In this document: positions 14,650 to 23,885 of the stretch, piece by piece
Layout: every line of letters begins with the position of its first letter
Numbering within the stretch: the stretch's first letter is position 1
Source: a bacterium 1XD21-70
GTDB lineage: Bacteria; Bacillota; Clostridia; Lachnospirales; Lachnospiraceae
Direction of reading: 5' to 3'
Length of the DNA: 64,000 bases
Assembly (NCBI GenBank): GCA_003669055.1
Contig: RAYB01000006.1
Location: 83,188 to 147,187 of the forward strand
Position numbers and translations under genes: made by a program
Notes under the pieces: model-generated
What the model was told of the DNA's origin: nothing
The model's database searches: none
The model's input: only the letters and a program-made list of their open reading frames with translations

Positions 14650-15915
14650 TTATCCCGGAATCGTTAGCGTGGTTCCTGGATAGATCCAGTGTCCATTGCT
14701 TGACGATGTTTTCCCGTGTGATTTTGCGGCGCCCTCTATGGTTCCGGAATTTGCATTGTATATCTGCATGTATTTAGCGCCGGATCCTAAAAACTGTGTG
14801 CTGATTTTCCATAAGGTATCACCGGAAACGATCGTGTAAGTCTTTGATTTTGCGCTTGATTCCGAAGCCTTTTTTGTCGTGTCGCCTGAATCTACCTTTG
14901 CGACGGTTACGCCCTTAACAATGATAACGGCGTGCATTTCCAGCGTGCAATAATAGCCGGAACCGGCGTTTTTTTCGTGCGTGACGGTATCAATATAATA
15001 TTTGCCGTCCAGCTTCCCGAAGCCGGACACATTCGCGCATTTGCTGGCGATGTATTTTGTATCGCCCATCAATTTAACGCTCATTGTCTGGCATTGCCTG
15101 TTATGCTCTAGCAATTTTGCCTTTGCCTTGATTTCCGCGTCCTGAAGGCTTTCCGCTGTTTCATTTAGCTTTAGGATTCTGCTTCCGTCCTTCAGCATAA
15201 ATTTATAGCTTAATGTCTGATTCTTTTTAGAATCTGTATAACTGATCGATACGCCGTCATAGGCCCTCGTCATTTTCTTTCCGATATTCCAGCTTTCAAG
15301 CTGTGTTTTATTTATATTTAAACTTGCTTTTTTCCCTTCATATTCTGTCTGATCAAAAACAACCATTCTGCGGTTATACAATTTCATAGCAAGATTATAG
15401 GAATTGCATAATTCAAACGCGAATGATTGATTTGTTTTGTTCGACTGTTCTAATTCGTCAATAGGGTAATCCTGGCCGGAAAAATAAAGAGTGATCCCGG
15501 CGTCGCTTGAAATCTTTTGAAGGATTCCCTTTACTGTCGTTTTTTTCCATGTTTTTGATTTTTCCGTAACATTGAAATCCGTCCGGATCGGCGTTGCAAT
15601 TCCGCCGACCGAAGCCACGGAAGGCGGCCCTGAATAAGAAAGATCGTCTATCAGGAAATAGCCGCAATTATACTTTCTGTTGTCGCCCTCCGCTGTCCAG
15701 TTCGTTAATTTTATGATTGATTCGACGAAATCCCCTTCCACCGGGATCCAGCCAGCCGACCACTTCCCGCTTCGGTTGTTTAACTTTAGCGTTACCGTGT
15801 CGGCCGTTCCGCTGGCATTGTCAACATACTGGAATCCCTCTATGTAGTCAGTAATCGTCTTTGTAATATCTTTCCCGTTATATTTCACAATAACGGATGA
15901 CTGCCGCGCTTTCAT
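14650..15915 (-). CDS. Late control protein D-like, with LysM domain
   Basis: 421 residues. Residues 1-340 match the P2 gpD/phage late control D family, the hub-forming baseplate protein equivalent to gp27 of T4. The C-terminus (about 360-421, YTIVSGDTLWKISTQFLGSG ... IYPGTTLTIPG) is a LysM-type domain, which binds peptidoglycan or packs in the hub. Between gpX and gpV, normal P2 order. Confidence 0.88.
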   Translation of the reverse strand: MKARQSSVIVKYNGKDITKTITDYIEGFQYVDNASGTADTVTLKLNNRSGKWSAGWIPVEGDFVESIIKLTNWTAEGDNRKYNCGYFLIDDLSYSGPPSVASVGGIATPIRTDFNVTEKSKTWKKTTVKGILQKISSDAGITLYFSGQDYPIDELEQSNKTNQSFAFELCNSYNLAMKLYNRRMVVFDQTEYEGKKASLNINKTQLESWNIGKKMTRAYDGVSISYTDSKKNQTLSYKFMLKDGSRILKLNETAESLQDAEIKAKAKLLEHNRQCQTMSVKLMGDTKYIASKCANVSGFGKLDGKYYIDTVTHEKNAGSGYYCTLEMHAVIIVKGVTVAKVDSGDTTKKASESSAKSKTYTIVSGDTLWKISTQFLGSGAKYMQIYNANSGTIEGAAKSHGKTSSSNGHWIYPGTTLTIPG

Positions 15916-15918
15916 AGC

Positions 15919-16128
15919 TTATCTTCTCCATTCTGGTATATCTTCGTCGTATTCCTCCGGAACCTCCGGAATAAAAACCTTTGTTCCGGCTGAAAAAACA
16001 TATGTTTCCAGAAGGTCAAGATTATTTTGCAACAAAAGGCCGATGTATTTCACATCGCCATAAAAATGATAGGCTATTGAATCCCACATATCCCCTTGTA
16101 CGGTTGTGTATATTCTGTTTTCGTCCAT
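15919..16128 (-). CDS. Tail protein X
   Basis: 69 residues, Phage_tail_X family, a LysM-like fold (IYTTVQGDMWDSIAYHFYGD ... AGTKVFIPEV). Located between tape measure and gpD as in P2-like tails. Ribosome site GGGGGCCG before the ATG. Confidence 0.85.
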   Translation of the reverse strand: MDENRIYTTVQGDMWDSIAYHFYGDVKYIGLLLQNNLDLLETYVFSAGTKVFIPEVPEEYDEDIPEWRR

Positions 16129-16143
16129 ACATCGGCCCCCTTT

Positions 16144-19100
16144 TTACGTGGCGAAGGCTGTTCTGCCCTTCTGCCGTTCATGCTCTGCGTACATCCTTTC
16201 AAATTCCGCCTGTGACATTTGAAGCGCGGAATTTACATCTTCCTTGCTTGCGTTGCCCTGAATCGTAATTTGCGGCGAAAATACAACCTTTGAAGAATTG
16301 TCGGAATTGTCCGCTTTGCTTGTTTTGTTTACTGTGCTGTTATTGTTGACTGTGTTATAAAGTTCTTTTGTAACAGAACCCCCGACGCCCTCCGCCTGGC
16401 CGCCGTTTACCAGCTGATTGATCCGGTCAAACATTCCCGCGCCGCCGTCTGCTGCCGTCTGCTGCGGTACTGCGGAACCGACAACGCCAGCAACCACCGA
16501 TCGCATATTTGACCACAATTCCGATAACGGAAGGACTGCTTCGCGCCCGGCTTCACCGCCGCCCAGCAACGAACCATTGTTCGCGCCGAATATTGTAGGC
16601 CCTGTTAAAATTCCGCCTTCCTTGTACCATTCAACGCCGATTTTCGGAATTGACGGCGGGGAAAGCGAAAAGGATCCGCTGATTGAAAAATGCGGAAGTT
16701 TAATGTCAGGCAGCTTCAGGGATAAACCGGAAAAGAACCCTTTGATCGCGTTCAGCCCGTTTGAAACAACGGATTTCGCCGCTTCAATTTTTGACTGAAA
16801 AGCATTTCGGACTTCATCCAGCTTTCCGCCTGTGATTGTGTTGATTGCCGACATTACATTGCTTACTGTATTTTGTATGCCTTGCATAGAAGCGGCCATA
16901 ATGCCCTTGATTCCGCCGCCAGCGGATGTATACGCCGCTTTCATGCTTTCCAGGTTTGATCTTGCGTTTGCCGCTGCCTGTGACATCATGCTTCCGACCG
17001 TGCTAGTCACGTTTGAGAACGCTTCCGACACGGTTTGTTTTACGGATGATAATTTTTCCGTGAATTTTGCTTTCACTTCATCCAGCTTTCCGCCTGTCAG
17101 GTTGTTTATAAAGGTATAACCGGCCGTATAATAGCCTTTTACGCCCTCCATAGCTGCCGCCGCTACGCCCTGGATTCCGCCGCCGTGTGAATCATAGGCG
17201 GCTTTAATGTTTGAAAGTTTTTCCGTTATGGTATCTTTCGCGGCTGTCAGCACGTTTCCGGCCGTTTCTTTGACGGCGTTCCAGGTTTCGGAAGCCTTTT
17301 GCTTGATCGCGGTCAGCTTTCCCCCTGTCGCAACGTCTATCGCATTAAAAGCGCCCGTTACAACGCCCTTTAGTGCGTTTAATGGCGCCATGGCAAGGGA
17401 AGAAAGCGCCTTGAAAGCGCCAGAAAAGATATTTTTCAGCCCGTCAAGTGCCTTTTGCCAATCTCCGGTAAAAACACCGGTAAAAAACTGTATAATTCCC
17501 TGAAATACCTGTTTCACGCCGGATATAACATTTCCTACGGTCTGGCGCCAGCTTTCAAATACGGATGAAATAAAGGCAAACGCGGCCGGGAATTTATCCG
17601 CGAACGCCTGAACCGCCTTTGAAATATTCTCCTTTAATTCGTTGAATTTGCCAGTTACCCAGTCTTTCAGCTGCCCGGCCTTTTCTTTGACTGTATCCCA
17701 GTTTTTGTATAGCAATACCCCGATTGCAATAACCGCGGCGATCGCCAGTACAACAAGCCCGATCGGACTTGTCAGGAATGTAAAAGCTGCGCCTAATGCC
17801 GTTGTTACTGCCGTTCCCACTGTACATATTGCGTTCCATGCTGTCATTGCTGCGGTCTGCGCCCACGTTGCCGCTGTGCTGGCTCCTTTTACAATGGCGT
17901 CCTTTGCGTATAAGGCATGAAGGTATAATGTTTCCGCCTTATCCTTTATTTTTAGCGCAAGATTCGCCAGCATAGCCTGTTTCTCTGCCGCAAATACAGT
18001 AACCAGCGCTTTTACTGCTTTTACCGTGTTCAGTGTGTCCTTTGCGAAATTCACCATCTTAACCGCCGCAATAGCACCAGCGATCCCTATGATGATAGGC
18101 TTCAACGCGCCCCATTCGTTTAATTTTTGGTATACCGTGGCTGCGGCTCCGACTAACTTCATAGCTGCCGCCACCACTTGCGGAAGCGCCTGTGTAGCAA
18201 TAAAAGAAATTGCCGGTTTTGCCTTTTCAAACGCTTCAAAAAGTTTGTCTTTCAGATCCAGCACCACCGCGATAACCTTATCAATGGCGGGCCGGTTTTC
18301 CTCAATAGCCGTTTTGACGTTCTGAAGGGCCGTCTTTCCTGTTTCTGCCAGGAATTTAAAAGCTGCCGCCCCCTTCGCGCCTATATCTTCCAACACGGGC
18401 CGGACTTTGTTAAACAGTGCAACCGCCCGATCCTTGAATGACGAAATCGCCGGAACCGCTTTCCCTGATAAAGTCTGAATAAATCCCGTTACTTTTTCGG
18501 TAATGCGCGGTATGTGGTCAGCGACGGCGAAAATGGCGTCCTTTGCCATCGGCGCGAATATCTTACATAACCGGATTTTCGCGTCGTCAACTGCGGAACC
18601 GAAAACGGCCATAGCGCCCGGAAGCGTGTCTGTGACTTTTCCGGCCATGTCCATCATAGCGCCTTCCGCGTCGTGCAATTCATCATTCAGGGCTTGCCAT
18701 TCTGTCCGCCCGTCCTCTGTCGTGGTATTCAGGCCAGCCAGAAGATCGTTTAATGTGTCAATCTGCGTTTTGCCGCCGATTGCCGCAAGTGCGGCGTTTC
18801 TTTCTTCCTCCGTCAGCCCGGCCGTTGCTTTGTTCACCTGTTCCAGTGTAGCTTGCAAGCCTATAAACTTTCCTTCGGAATCAAACGCCGAAATACCTAA
18901 CTTTTTCATCATTTCCCCGGCCTGGCCGGTTCCGGATGTTAGGTTTATTAAAACTGTGCTTAATTTGTTCCCGGCTTCGGATCCTTTGATACCCCTGTTT
19001 GCCAGAACGCCAAGCGCCGTGGCGCTATCCTCCACTTCGACGCCTAAATTATTCAAGACGCCGCCACAACCGATATATGCTTCCATCAGCTGTTGCGCCG

Positions 19101-19467
19101 TCTGATTGCTTTTATTGTTGGCCTTGCACGCCACATCCAGATAGCCGGATAGTTCATCGACGCCAAGGCCCAATGCACTCATTGAATCTGTTACTAAATC
19201 GGAACATGTAGCAAGATCCATCGAAGTAGCTTCAGACAACCGAAGAACCGGCTCCAATGCGGATATAGACGTGTTTACATCCCATCCGGCAAGCGCCATA
19301 TAGCCCAGGGCCTCACTTGCTTCTGTCGCCGTTTTGGTTGTCTTTTTCCCCATTTCCAGGGCTGCCGCTTCTAATTTCTGGTAATCTTCGGCGCTGGCTC
19401 CGGCCGTCGCTGCCGTGTTTGCCATTGCCTGATCGAAGTCTGCATATGTAGAAACTGCGTCTTTCAT
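16144..19467 (-). CDS. Tail tape measure protein
   Basis: 1107 residues from the first standard start. The N-terminus has the TMP core (VSTYADFDQAMANTAATAGA, EALGYMALAGWD). Hydrophobic segments lie in the middle (FLTSPIGLVVLAIAAVIAIG). Downstream are three helical repeats around TGGKLxEV/TGGKLTAI. The C-terminus has the usual GREAVLPLSE motif. It sets tail length and guides DNA ejection. Oddity: TMP-like sequence continues in frame up to 19659 (reading TTYELALEIGGKIQSSLEKS) without any ATG, GTG or TTG, and the strong AGGAGG lies at about 19651-19656, so the real N-terminus is probably longer. Confidence 0.9.
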   Translation of the reverse strand: MKDAVSTYADFDQAMANTAATAGASAEDYQKLEAAALEMGKKTTKTATEASEALGYMALAGWDVNTSISALEPVLRLSEATSMDLATCSDLVTDSMSALGLGVDELSGYLDVACKANNKSNQTAQQLMEAYIGCGGVLNNLGVEVEDSATALGVLANRGIKGSEAGNKLSTVLINLTSGTGQAGEMMKKLGISAFDSEGKFIGLQATLEQVNKATAGLTEEERNAALAAIGGKTQIDTLNDLLAGLNTTTEDGRTEWQALNDELHDAEGAMMDMAGKVTDTLPGAMAVFGSAVDDAKIRLCKIFAPMAKDAIFAVADHIPRITEKVTGFIQTLSGKAVPAISSFKDRAVALFNKVRPVLEDIGAKGAAAFKFLAETGKTALQNVKTAIEENRPAIDKVIAVVLDLKDKLFEAFEKAKPAISFIATQALPQVVAAAMKLVGAAATVYQKLNEWGALKPIIIGIAGAIAAVKMVNFAKDTLNTVKAVKALVTVFAAEKQAMLANLALKIKDKAETLYLHALYAKDAIVKGASTAATWAQTAAMTAWNAICTVGTAVTTALGAAFTFLTSPIGLVVLAIAAVIAIGVLLYKNWDTVKEKAGQLKDWVTGKFNELKENISKAVQAFADKFPAAFAFISSVFESWRQTVGNVISGVKQVFQGIIQFFTGVFTGDWQKALDGLKNIFSGAFKALSSLAMAPLNALKGVVTGAFNAIDVATGGKLTAIKQKASETWNAVKETAGNVLTAAKDTITEKLSNIKAAYDSHGGGIQGVAAAAMEGVKGYYTAGYTFINNLTGGKLDEVKAKFTEKLSSVKQTVSEAFSNVTSTVGSMMSQAAANARSNLESMKAAYTSAGGGIKGIMAASMQGIQNTVSNVMSAINTITGGKLDEVRNAFQSKIEAAKSVVSNGLNAIKGFFSGLSLKLPDIKLPHFSISGSFSLSPPSIPKIGVEWYKEGGILTGPTIFGANNGSLLGGGEAGREAVLPLSELWSNMRSVVAGVVGSAVPQQTAADGGAGMFDRINQLVNGGQAEGVGGSVTKELYNTVNNNSTVNKTSKADNSDNSSKVVFSPQITIQGNASKEDVNSALQMSQAEFERMYAEHERQKGRTAFAT

Positions 19468-19594
19468 GAAATCGCCAATCTTTACGGCGGCGAAGGCCGC
19501 CGTTGCGATCTTTGCAGCTGTCTTTGCAGCTTTCCCGATAGAATCCAGCTTTTTATTTACTCCGCCTACTGATTTTTCAAGTGAGCTTTGTATT

Positions 19595-19723
19595 TTACCT
19601 CCGATTTCTAGTGCTAGTTCGTATGTTGTTTTGTTTGCCGATTTCCGCCACCTCCTTTGCTACGTCCAGGAAATCTTCCAGCGGAAGGCCCGTAAAGAAA
19701 TCTATCCCGGTATTAGTTGCCAT
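19595..19723 (-). CDS. Tail chaperone E'-like segment, made by -1 frameshift
   Basis: A 42-codon segment (MATNTGIDFFTGLPLEDFLD...) that is open in the -1 frame all the way up to the slippery site at 19786-19792. The composition (KTAVHLSMATNTGIDFF then LPLEDFLDVAKEVAEIG) fits the second half of P2-type E+E' tail chaperones. It is likely made only as a fusion to the gene at 19771-20214; the internal ATG at 19723 has no good ribosome site. Confidence 0.7.
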   Translation of the reverse strand: MATNTGIDFFTGLPLEDFLDVAKEVAEIGKQNNIRTSTRNRR

Positions 19724-19770
19724 AGACAAGTGAACGGCCGTTTTTTGTATGTCTTTTCCTGAATTGTGCC

Positions 19771-20214
19771 TTATTCGTCTTTGTAGAAAAAACCCACAAC
19801 CGCATTTTTGATTTTCTCAATCTCACCGACCGGAAGATCTTCGAAAAATTCAGCCGGAAGGCCCGTTACCTTTGTAGCAACGATTTTCGCGTATGTCGTG
19901 GTTGATTCCGGAACGAATGAAGAAACGCCCGTTTTGTTGAACGCCTTTTCAATCGCCGTCAGATCGCGGCCGCGTAAATCTTCCAAGCCGTGAAGGTCAA
20001 GTTCCCGGAATGTTTCCCCCTCAAAATCAAAAGGTTTCCGGAATGTGATGATCAATTCATCCTCCTGGCCCTCTTTTTTTGGAAGAAGCGACGTTTTCCC
20101 CTCCTGTGGCGGCTGCGCCACCGGGATTTCAGGGATCACTTTTTCCAGTGCGTTTTCTGCTGCATTTTCTCCGGTGTACTCTTCCCGGCTTGTTTCTGTA
20201 TAGCTGTTATCCAT
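19771..20214 (-). CDS. Tail assembly chaperone (E/gp41-type)
   Basis: 147 residues. A variable N-terminus is followed by the Phage_TAC_7-type core (DELIITFRKPFDFEGETFRE, LDLHGLEDLRGRDLTAIEKAF). It lies between tube protein and tape measure, the fixed place of the chaperone that coats the tape measure during tail assembly. It ends VVGFFYKDE, with T TTT TTC immediately before the stop, so a share of ribosomes should shift -1 and add the E' segment. Confidence 0.85.
   Translation of the reverse strand: MDNSYTETSREEYTGENAAENALEKVIPEIPVAQPPQEGKTSLLPKKEGQEDELIITFRKPFDFEGETFRELDLHGLEDLRGRDLTAIEKAFNKTGVSSFVPESTTTYAKIVATKVTGLPAEFFEDLPVGEIEKIKNAVVGFFYKDE
19786..19792 (-). other. Programmed -1 frameshift site
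   Basis: On the minus strand T TTT TTC in the zero frame, a canonical X XXY YYZ slippery heptamer, the same class as the T TTT TTG used in the P2 E/E' gene. After the shift the frame stays open for about 64 codons to TAA at 19595. Confidence 0.75.
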
Positions 20215-20241
20215 GCTTATTTCCTCTCTTTCATATTATTT

Positions 20242-20751
20242 TTATATCTGGCTGCGGACTTTTTGCAGACGGTCAACGCCGTTTAATTTCCAGATCATGT
20301 TGTATTTATCCAGTTCCAGGACATTGTTTCCGCCGATCGTGATCTTGCAATAAGTCAACTCACGAACGACTTTCGGCTCCCCTTTTCCGCCCTTTTTCAG
20401 CGTTCCCAGGTCAAACGATTTTACTTTCCCCTTTGTCGTTACGACAATTCCCTGAAAATCATTCGTCTGTGTAGCCGTGTCGGTCATTTGCATGGAACCG
20501 CGGTAAATGACAAGCCCTGTCTGTGTAATGTAATCAAAATATTCCTGGCCGATATTCTGGAATGTGGTTTCTGTTTCCAGGGAACCGAAGGCGCCTTCGA
20601 TCGCTTCCTCAATCTCTCCGCCGATTCCGGCCCCGTCGATTGTTTCCGTCAGGTATTCAAAATTAGGCAGCGTCACTTCTGCGGAAACGCCTAAATACCT
20701 GTGTGCGTTCCCGTAAGTATTAAAGTTGTTTAACACTGTGGGTATTTTCAT
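20242..20751 (-). CDS. Major tail tube protein (FII-like)
   Basis: 169 residues, P2 FII family (VLNNFNTYGNAHRYLGVSAE, GSMQMTDTATQTNDFQGIVV). It forms the inner tube of the contractile tail. Directly downstream of the sheath gene, with a TAATG-type junction. Confidence 0.92.
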   Translation of the reverse strand: MKIPTVLNNFNTYGNAHRYLGVSAEVTLPNFEYLTETIDGAGIGGEIEEAIEGAFGSLETETTFQNIGQEYFDYITQTGLVIYRGSMQMTDTATQTNDFQGIVVTTKGKVKSFDLGTLKKGGKGEPKVVRELTYCKITIGGNNVLELDKYNMIWKLNGVDRLQKVRSQI

Positions 20752-22226
20752 TATTCAGCACCCCCTTCCAGCGCGGCTTCCGTAATTGTCGGATCAAATT
20801 CAAACACATTTTCTATATCCTCTGCCGGTGCATAGCCGCCGATCCTGGTATGGAATAAAATGTGTCCGTTCAAGATTTCATTGATCGGATTTTCGTCATG
20901 GTCAAAAACGATTTCCCCGCCCGCTATATCATCCGATCCCTGAAGGCTGTTCAGCTGCATATTGAATCCGGAAACAATTTCATCAATCAGGCGGTAATTT
21001 GTCAGATCGTCAACCTTCTGGAAAAAGGTCAGTTTGAAATTGTTCTCGATGTAATCAAAAATAGTTACAATGTTGATCCACCTGTCGATCGGATCCGACG
21101 ACGAAGGATAAGCCGCCGTATTATTTCCCCAGCATTTCCAGCCGTTTGAATTGATCGCCGTCACAATTCCGCAAGCGTTCGCGTAATCGTTGGCTTCATC
21201 CATTTCCAGCGTGACTTCCTCACCGTCTGCCGTATAAAGCCCGGTAATTTTCAGATCCTTGTTTGACGGGGAAGCGGACGGAACGCCGCCATTATTCGCC
21301 GCCAGCCATTCCAGGTGTGCGGCCAGCTGTGCGCTGTAATAATATTTATAATCACCGACGCCGACCAGCGGCCACGCAACGATCATATTTCTGTCGGAAT
21401 ACGCGCTTTTATCCTTGTATTCCTTGATTTCCTCCATAGAATCCGCTTTTCCTTCTGCCGTGTCCAGGTCAGAAACAACTTTCGCCGTGAAAAGGCTGGA
21501 AATCAGCTGCGCCTTTGCATTAAGCGCCAGATTTACGGCCGGAATATGCGACCATCCAGGCGCCAGCAAAAGGGAAGGAACAATTCCGTACTTCGGATAA
21601 ACCCGCCCGATCAACTCCATTCCGGTTTTCTTTTTGGTTTTCACATTGTAGGAACCGATCACATCCTCATATGTGACAAGCGACGGATCCAGCTGTGCAA
21701 ACGTGGCTTTCAGGCTCGTTTCGTTCTTTGCCGCGCCCGTGCTGATAATTGCAACCGTTACTGTGCCGTCGCTGTTGAATGTGGCGATATAGTCCTCTTC
21801 ATCCTTGTAAACGGTTTCCGCTTCCCCCGTGGATGAAATGGAAAGTTTATCCAGAAGGATCCCTGTTTCGTTAATCTGGATTTTCCCGCCCACAACGCCA
21901 TATTCTTTTGAAAGCTGCGCTTTTACATGCTTTTCAGGATCCAGCACATTGATCATTACAATAGGCGCAACCCCGAAAACATCAAAACTCGCATACATGG
22001 ACTGGCACAACGTATAATTTTTAAAGTCTGTGCAATATCCAAGATCATTGATTGCGGCCGACTTGTTATGAAAAACAAACGGCTTGTTTACGGTATCATA
22101 CGGATCTTCCGCCATATTGACGGGCGCCGTTCCGATCACGCATTGAATACACCCATCCGATTTGATCGGAATGGATAATTGCGTCGGAATCCGCCGTGTC
22201 CGTATACCATGCTTATAATTAGACAT
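20751..22226 (-). CDS. Tail sheath protein (FI-like)
   Basis: 491 residues, phage tail sheath family. N-terminal GIRTRRIPTQLSIPI and C-terminal domain (IDRWINIVTIFDYIENNFKLTF, LNGHILFHTRIGGYAPAEDI) are typical. Its contraction drives the tube through the host wall; it establishes that the phage is a myovirus. Confidence 0.94.
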   Translation of the reverse strand: MSNYKHGIRTRRIPTQLSIPIKSDGCIQCVIGTAPVNMAEDPYDTVNKPFVFHNKSAAINDLGYCTDFKNYTLCQSMYASFDVFGVAPIVMINVLDPEKHVKAQLSKEYGVVGGKIQINETGILLDKLSISSTGEAETVYKDEEDYIATFNSDGTVTVAIISTGAAKNETSLKATFAQLDPSLVTYEDVIGSYNVKTKKKTGMELIGRVYPKYGIVPSLLLAPGWSHIPAVNLALNAKAQLISSLFTAKVVSDLDTAEGKADSMEEIKEYKDKSAYSDRNMIVAWPLVGVGDYKYYYSAQLAAHLEWLAANNGGVPSASPSNKDLKITGLYTADGEEVTLEMDEANDYANACGIVTAINSNGWKCWGNNTAAYPSSSDPIDRWINIVTIFDYIENNFKLTFFQKVDDLTNYRLIDEIVSGFNMQLNSLQGSDDIAGGEIVFDHDENPINEILNGHILFHTRIGGYAPAEDIENVFEFDPTITEAALEGGAE

Positions 22227-22229
22227 GCT

Positions 22230-22493
22230 TTATTCTCCTTCCGTAAGTTTTCTAATATCTGCTTCAGAAAGCGCCGAAATCCGGTCATAGGCGACTGCTG
22301 CCACGGTTCCTTCTGTGTCAACATCCTTTTTCGCCTGAACGATCCCGGAAATCGGTACAATCAGATTTTTAATAATCGGCTTTTTTGCCGCCAGCTTTTC
22401 CAGCTTTTTAGGAATCCCGCCACTGAAAACGGCGCCGCTTTTTGCGACGCCGCGAAGTGTAGGCCCTATATACATAACCTGTTCATTAGTCAT
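22230..22493 (-). CDS. Small tail-region protein upstream of sheath
   Basis: 87 residues (MTNEQVMYIGPTLRGVAKSG...). Small proteins with this YIGPTLRG.. start often precede the sheath gene in Clostridia and P2-like phages, but no function is established. It overlaps the previous gene by 8 bases. Confidence 0.7.
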   Translation of the reverse strand: MTNEQVMYIGPTLRGVAKSGAVFSGGIPKKLEKLAAKKPIIKNLIVPISGIVQAKKDVDTEGTVAAVAYDRISALSEADIRKLTEGE

Positions 22494-22956
22494 ATTCTGT
22501 CACCTCAATTTCTGGCGCTTCCACCGTCCATAATGTAGACATACCGCCGATAAATTTCGGCCAGGTATTTTCTTCCTGGAATTTTTTGGTAAGCGGAAAA
22601 GTTATCCGGTATCTGCTATCTATCAGCCGTTTTGACAGAAAACGCTTTTCTAGCTTATTCAGCACGTTTGCAACGTCAAAATGGCCCTGATTGTTAGGAT
22701 TTTTGTCTACAATCCCAACCAGGAAATAGATCGAACATATATTGTTGCTTTCCTCTCCGTTTATTTCCTCTTCATCCAGGCATACCAGGACATACGGGAA
22801 GTGTTCGTCGTCGTTTTTGCTCTTTTTGGCGGGCAAATTCTGCGGATATACGTTAAAATCCAGGTATTCACCCGCATTATTGATTGATGTATAGCCCTTT
22901 AATTCCTCTTTTACCTCATTGACAAGCGCCTTCTGAAGCAAAACATCCGTCTGCAT
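22486..22956 (-). CDS. Probable tail terminator protein
   Basis: 156 residues, starting MQTDVLLQKALVNEVKEELK. Position between the minor-tail-Z-like gene and the sheath, length and mixed alpha/beta pattern (HFPYVLVCLDEEEING, CSIYFLVGIVD) fit the tail terminator/completion family. Assigned mainly by order. Confidence 0.55.
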   Translation of the reverse strand: MQTDVLLQKALVNEVKEELKGYTSINNAGEYLDFNVYPQNLPAKKSKNDDEHFPYVLVCLDEEEINGEESNNICSIYFLVGIVDKNPNNQGHFDVANVLNKLEKRFLSKRLIDSRYRITFPLTKKFQEENTWPKFIGGMSTLWTVEAPEIEVTEYD

Positions 22957-22965
22957 ACCCTAGAA

Positions 22966-23553
22966 TCACCCCTTCCGCAATATATTATTTACCTCTGCAT
23001 TGATACGCTTTTCCAGCGTTTCCCCAGCTTCTTTGTTGATTTTTTCCATGATTTCTTCGTTTTTCGCCATCTGTGGAACCGAAGGCCCGTATAGCTGCTT
23101 GATCGGAAGGCGCTTGCTTGATACGCGATTCCATACGCCGGTATGCCCGCTTTTCATATCAGCAATAAAGGCTTTCGGATCTCCGGAAAGCGGCTTCAGC
23201 CCTCCGGATTTTTCCACGCCCGCCGAATATACGCCAGGGGAAAAACCTTTTTTCGTGCGCTTTACTCCCCTTTTGGGGCTTACCTTGAATTTTGACAGCG
23301 CGATCGGGCTTCCGCTGGAAACAACCGCCCCGGAAAGACTGCTTTTTGAAGCGTTCACCGTCCGGATCGTTCCGCGTACTGTGCCACTTGAAACATAATA
23401 GCGCTGCGGAACCTCTTTCCCCATGTTTTTACGGATATTCGACACGGCCCGATTGATCGCCCTGGAAACTACAAGCGGCGCCTTGCTTTTGAAGGCTCCA
23501 AGCCGCTGTTCTATTTCCTCAACGCCTGAAACTTCAATTTTTTGTATGATCAT
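22966..23553 (-). CDS. Minor tail protein Z-like
   Basis: 195 residues, resembling the prophage minor tail protein Z (GPZ) family: EIEQRLGAFKSKAPLVVSRA, INRAVSNIRKNMGKEV and the basic central part. In lambda, Z acts at the head-proximal end of the tail. It overlaps the previous gene at the start codon. Confidence 0.75.
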   Translation of the reverse strand: MIIQKIEVSGVEEIEQRLGAFKSKAPLVVSRAINRAVSNIRKNMGKEVPQRYYVSSGTVRGTIRTVNASKSSLSGAVVSSGSPIALSKFKVSPKRGVKRTKKGFSPGVYSAGVEKSGGLKPLSGDPKAFIADMKSGHTGVWNRVSSKRLPIKQLYGPSVPQMAKNEEIMEKINKEAGETLEKRINAEVNNILRKG

Positions 23554-23885
23554 TAGCCAGCATTTCCCTTCAAAATGATTGTATAGCCGCCGAAATCCTC
23601 CAACACGTTCCCCACCTGGTATGATTCGCCGTCAAATTCCATGATCTGATCAATGACCGGCTGATCCGGCATATGCTCTTTTTGAACGAAAAACAGCTTG
23701 CTATCTTCAAAAATGCCGTCAGAATCGGCCGTTTTCCCCAGGTTTAGCTGTAAAAGTGTTTCGTTATCCACAACAACGGGGATTTCTGCCCCGTCAATAT
23801 TGTGGATTTCCGCAAACTCATTCAGGTTGAAAAACGTATCTTTGAAATCCTTTTGCAGCTGATCTTTAAATGAACGCATTTTCAA
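23553..23885 (-). CDS. Head-tail joining protein
   Basis: 110 residues (MKMRSFKDQLQKDFKDTFFN...). Similar short proteins follow capsid genes in lambda-headed phages (Gifsy-2 FII-like/head completion). The Q.GN.LEDFGGYTIIL end fits that group. Assigned by position and pattern. Confidence 0.6.
   Translation of the reverse strand: MKMRSFKDQLQKDFKDTFFNLNEFAEIHNIDGAEIPVVVDNETLLQLNLGKTADSDGIFEDSKLFFVQKEHMPDQPVIDQIMEFDGESYQVGNVLEDFGGYTIILKGNAG

Noticed and set aside
18503..19105. Long plus-strand frames opposite the tape measure and other late genes
   Set aside because: Shadow frames of strongly biased coding sequence; no ribosome sites or promoters.
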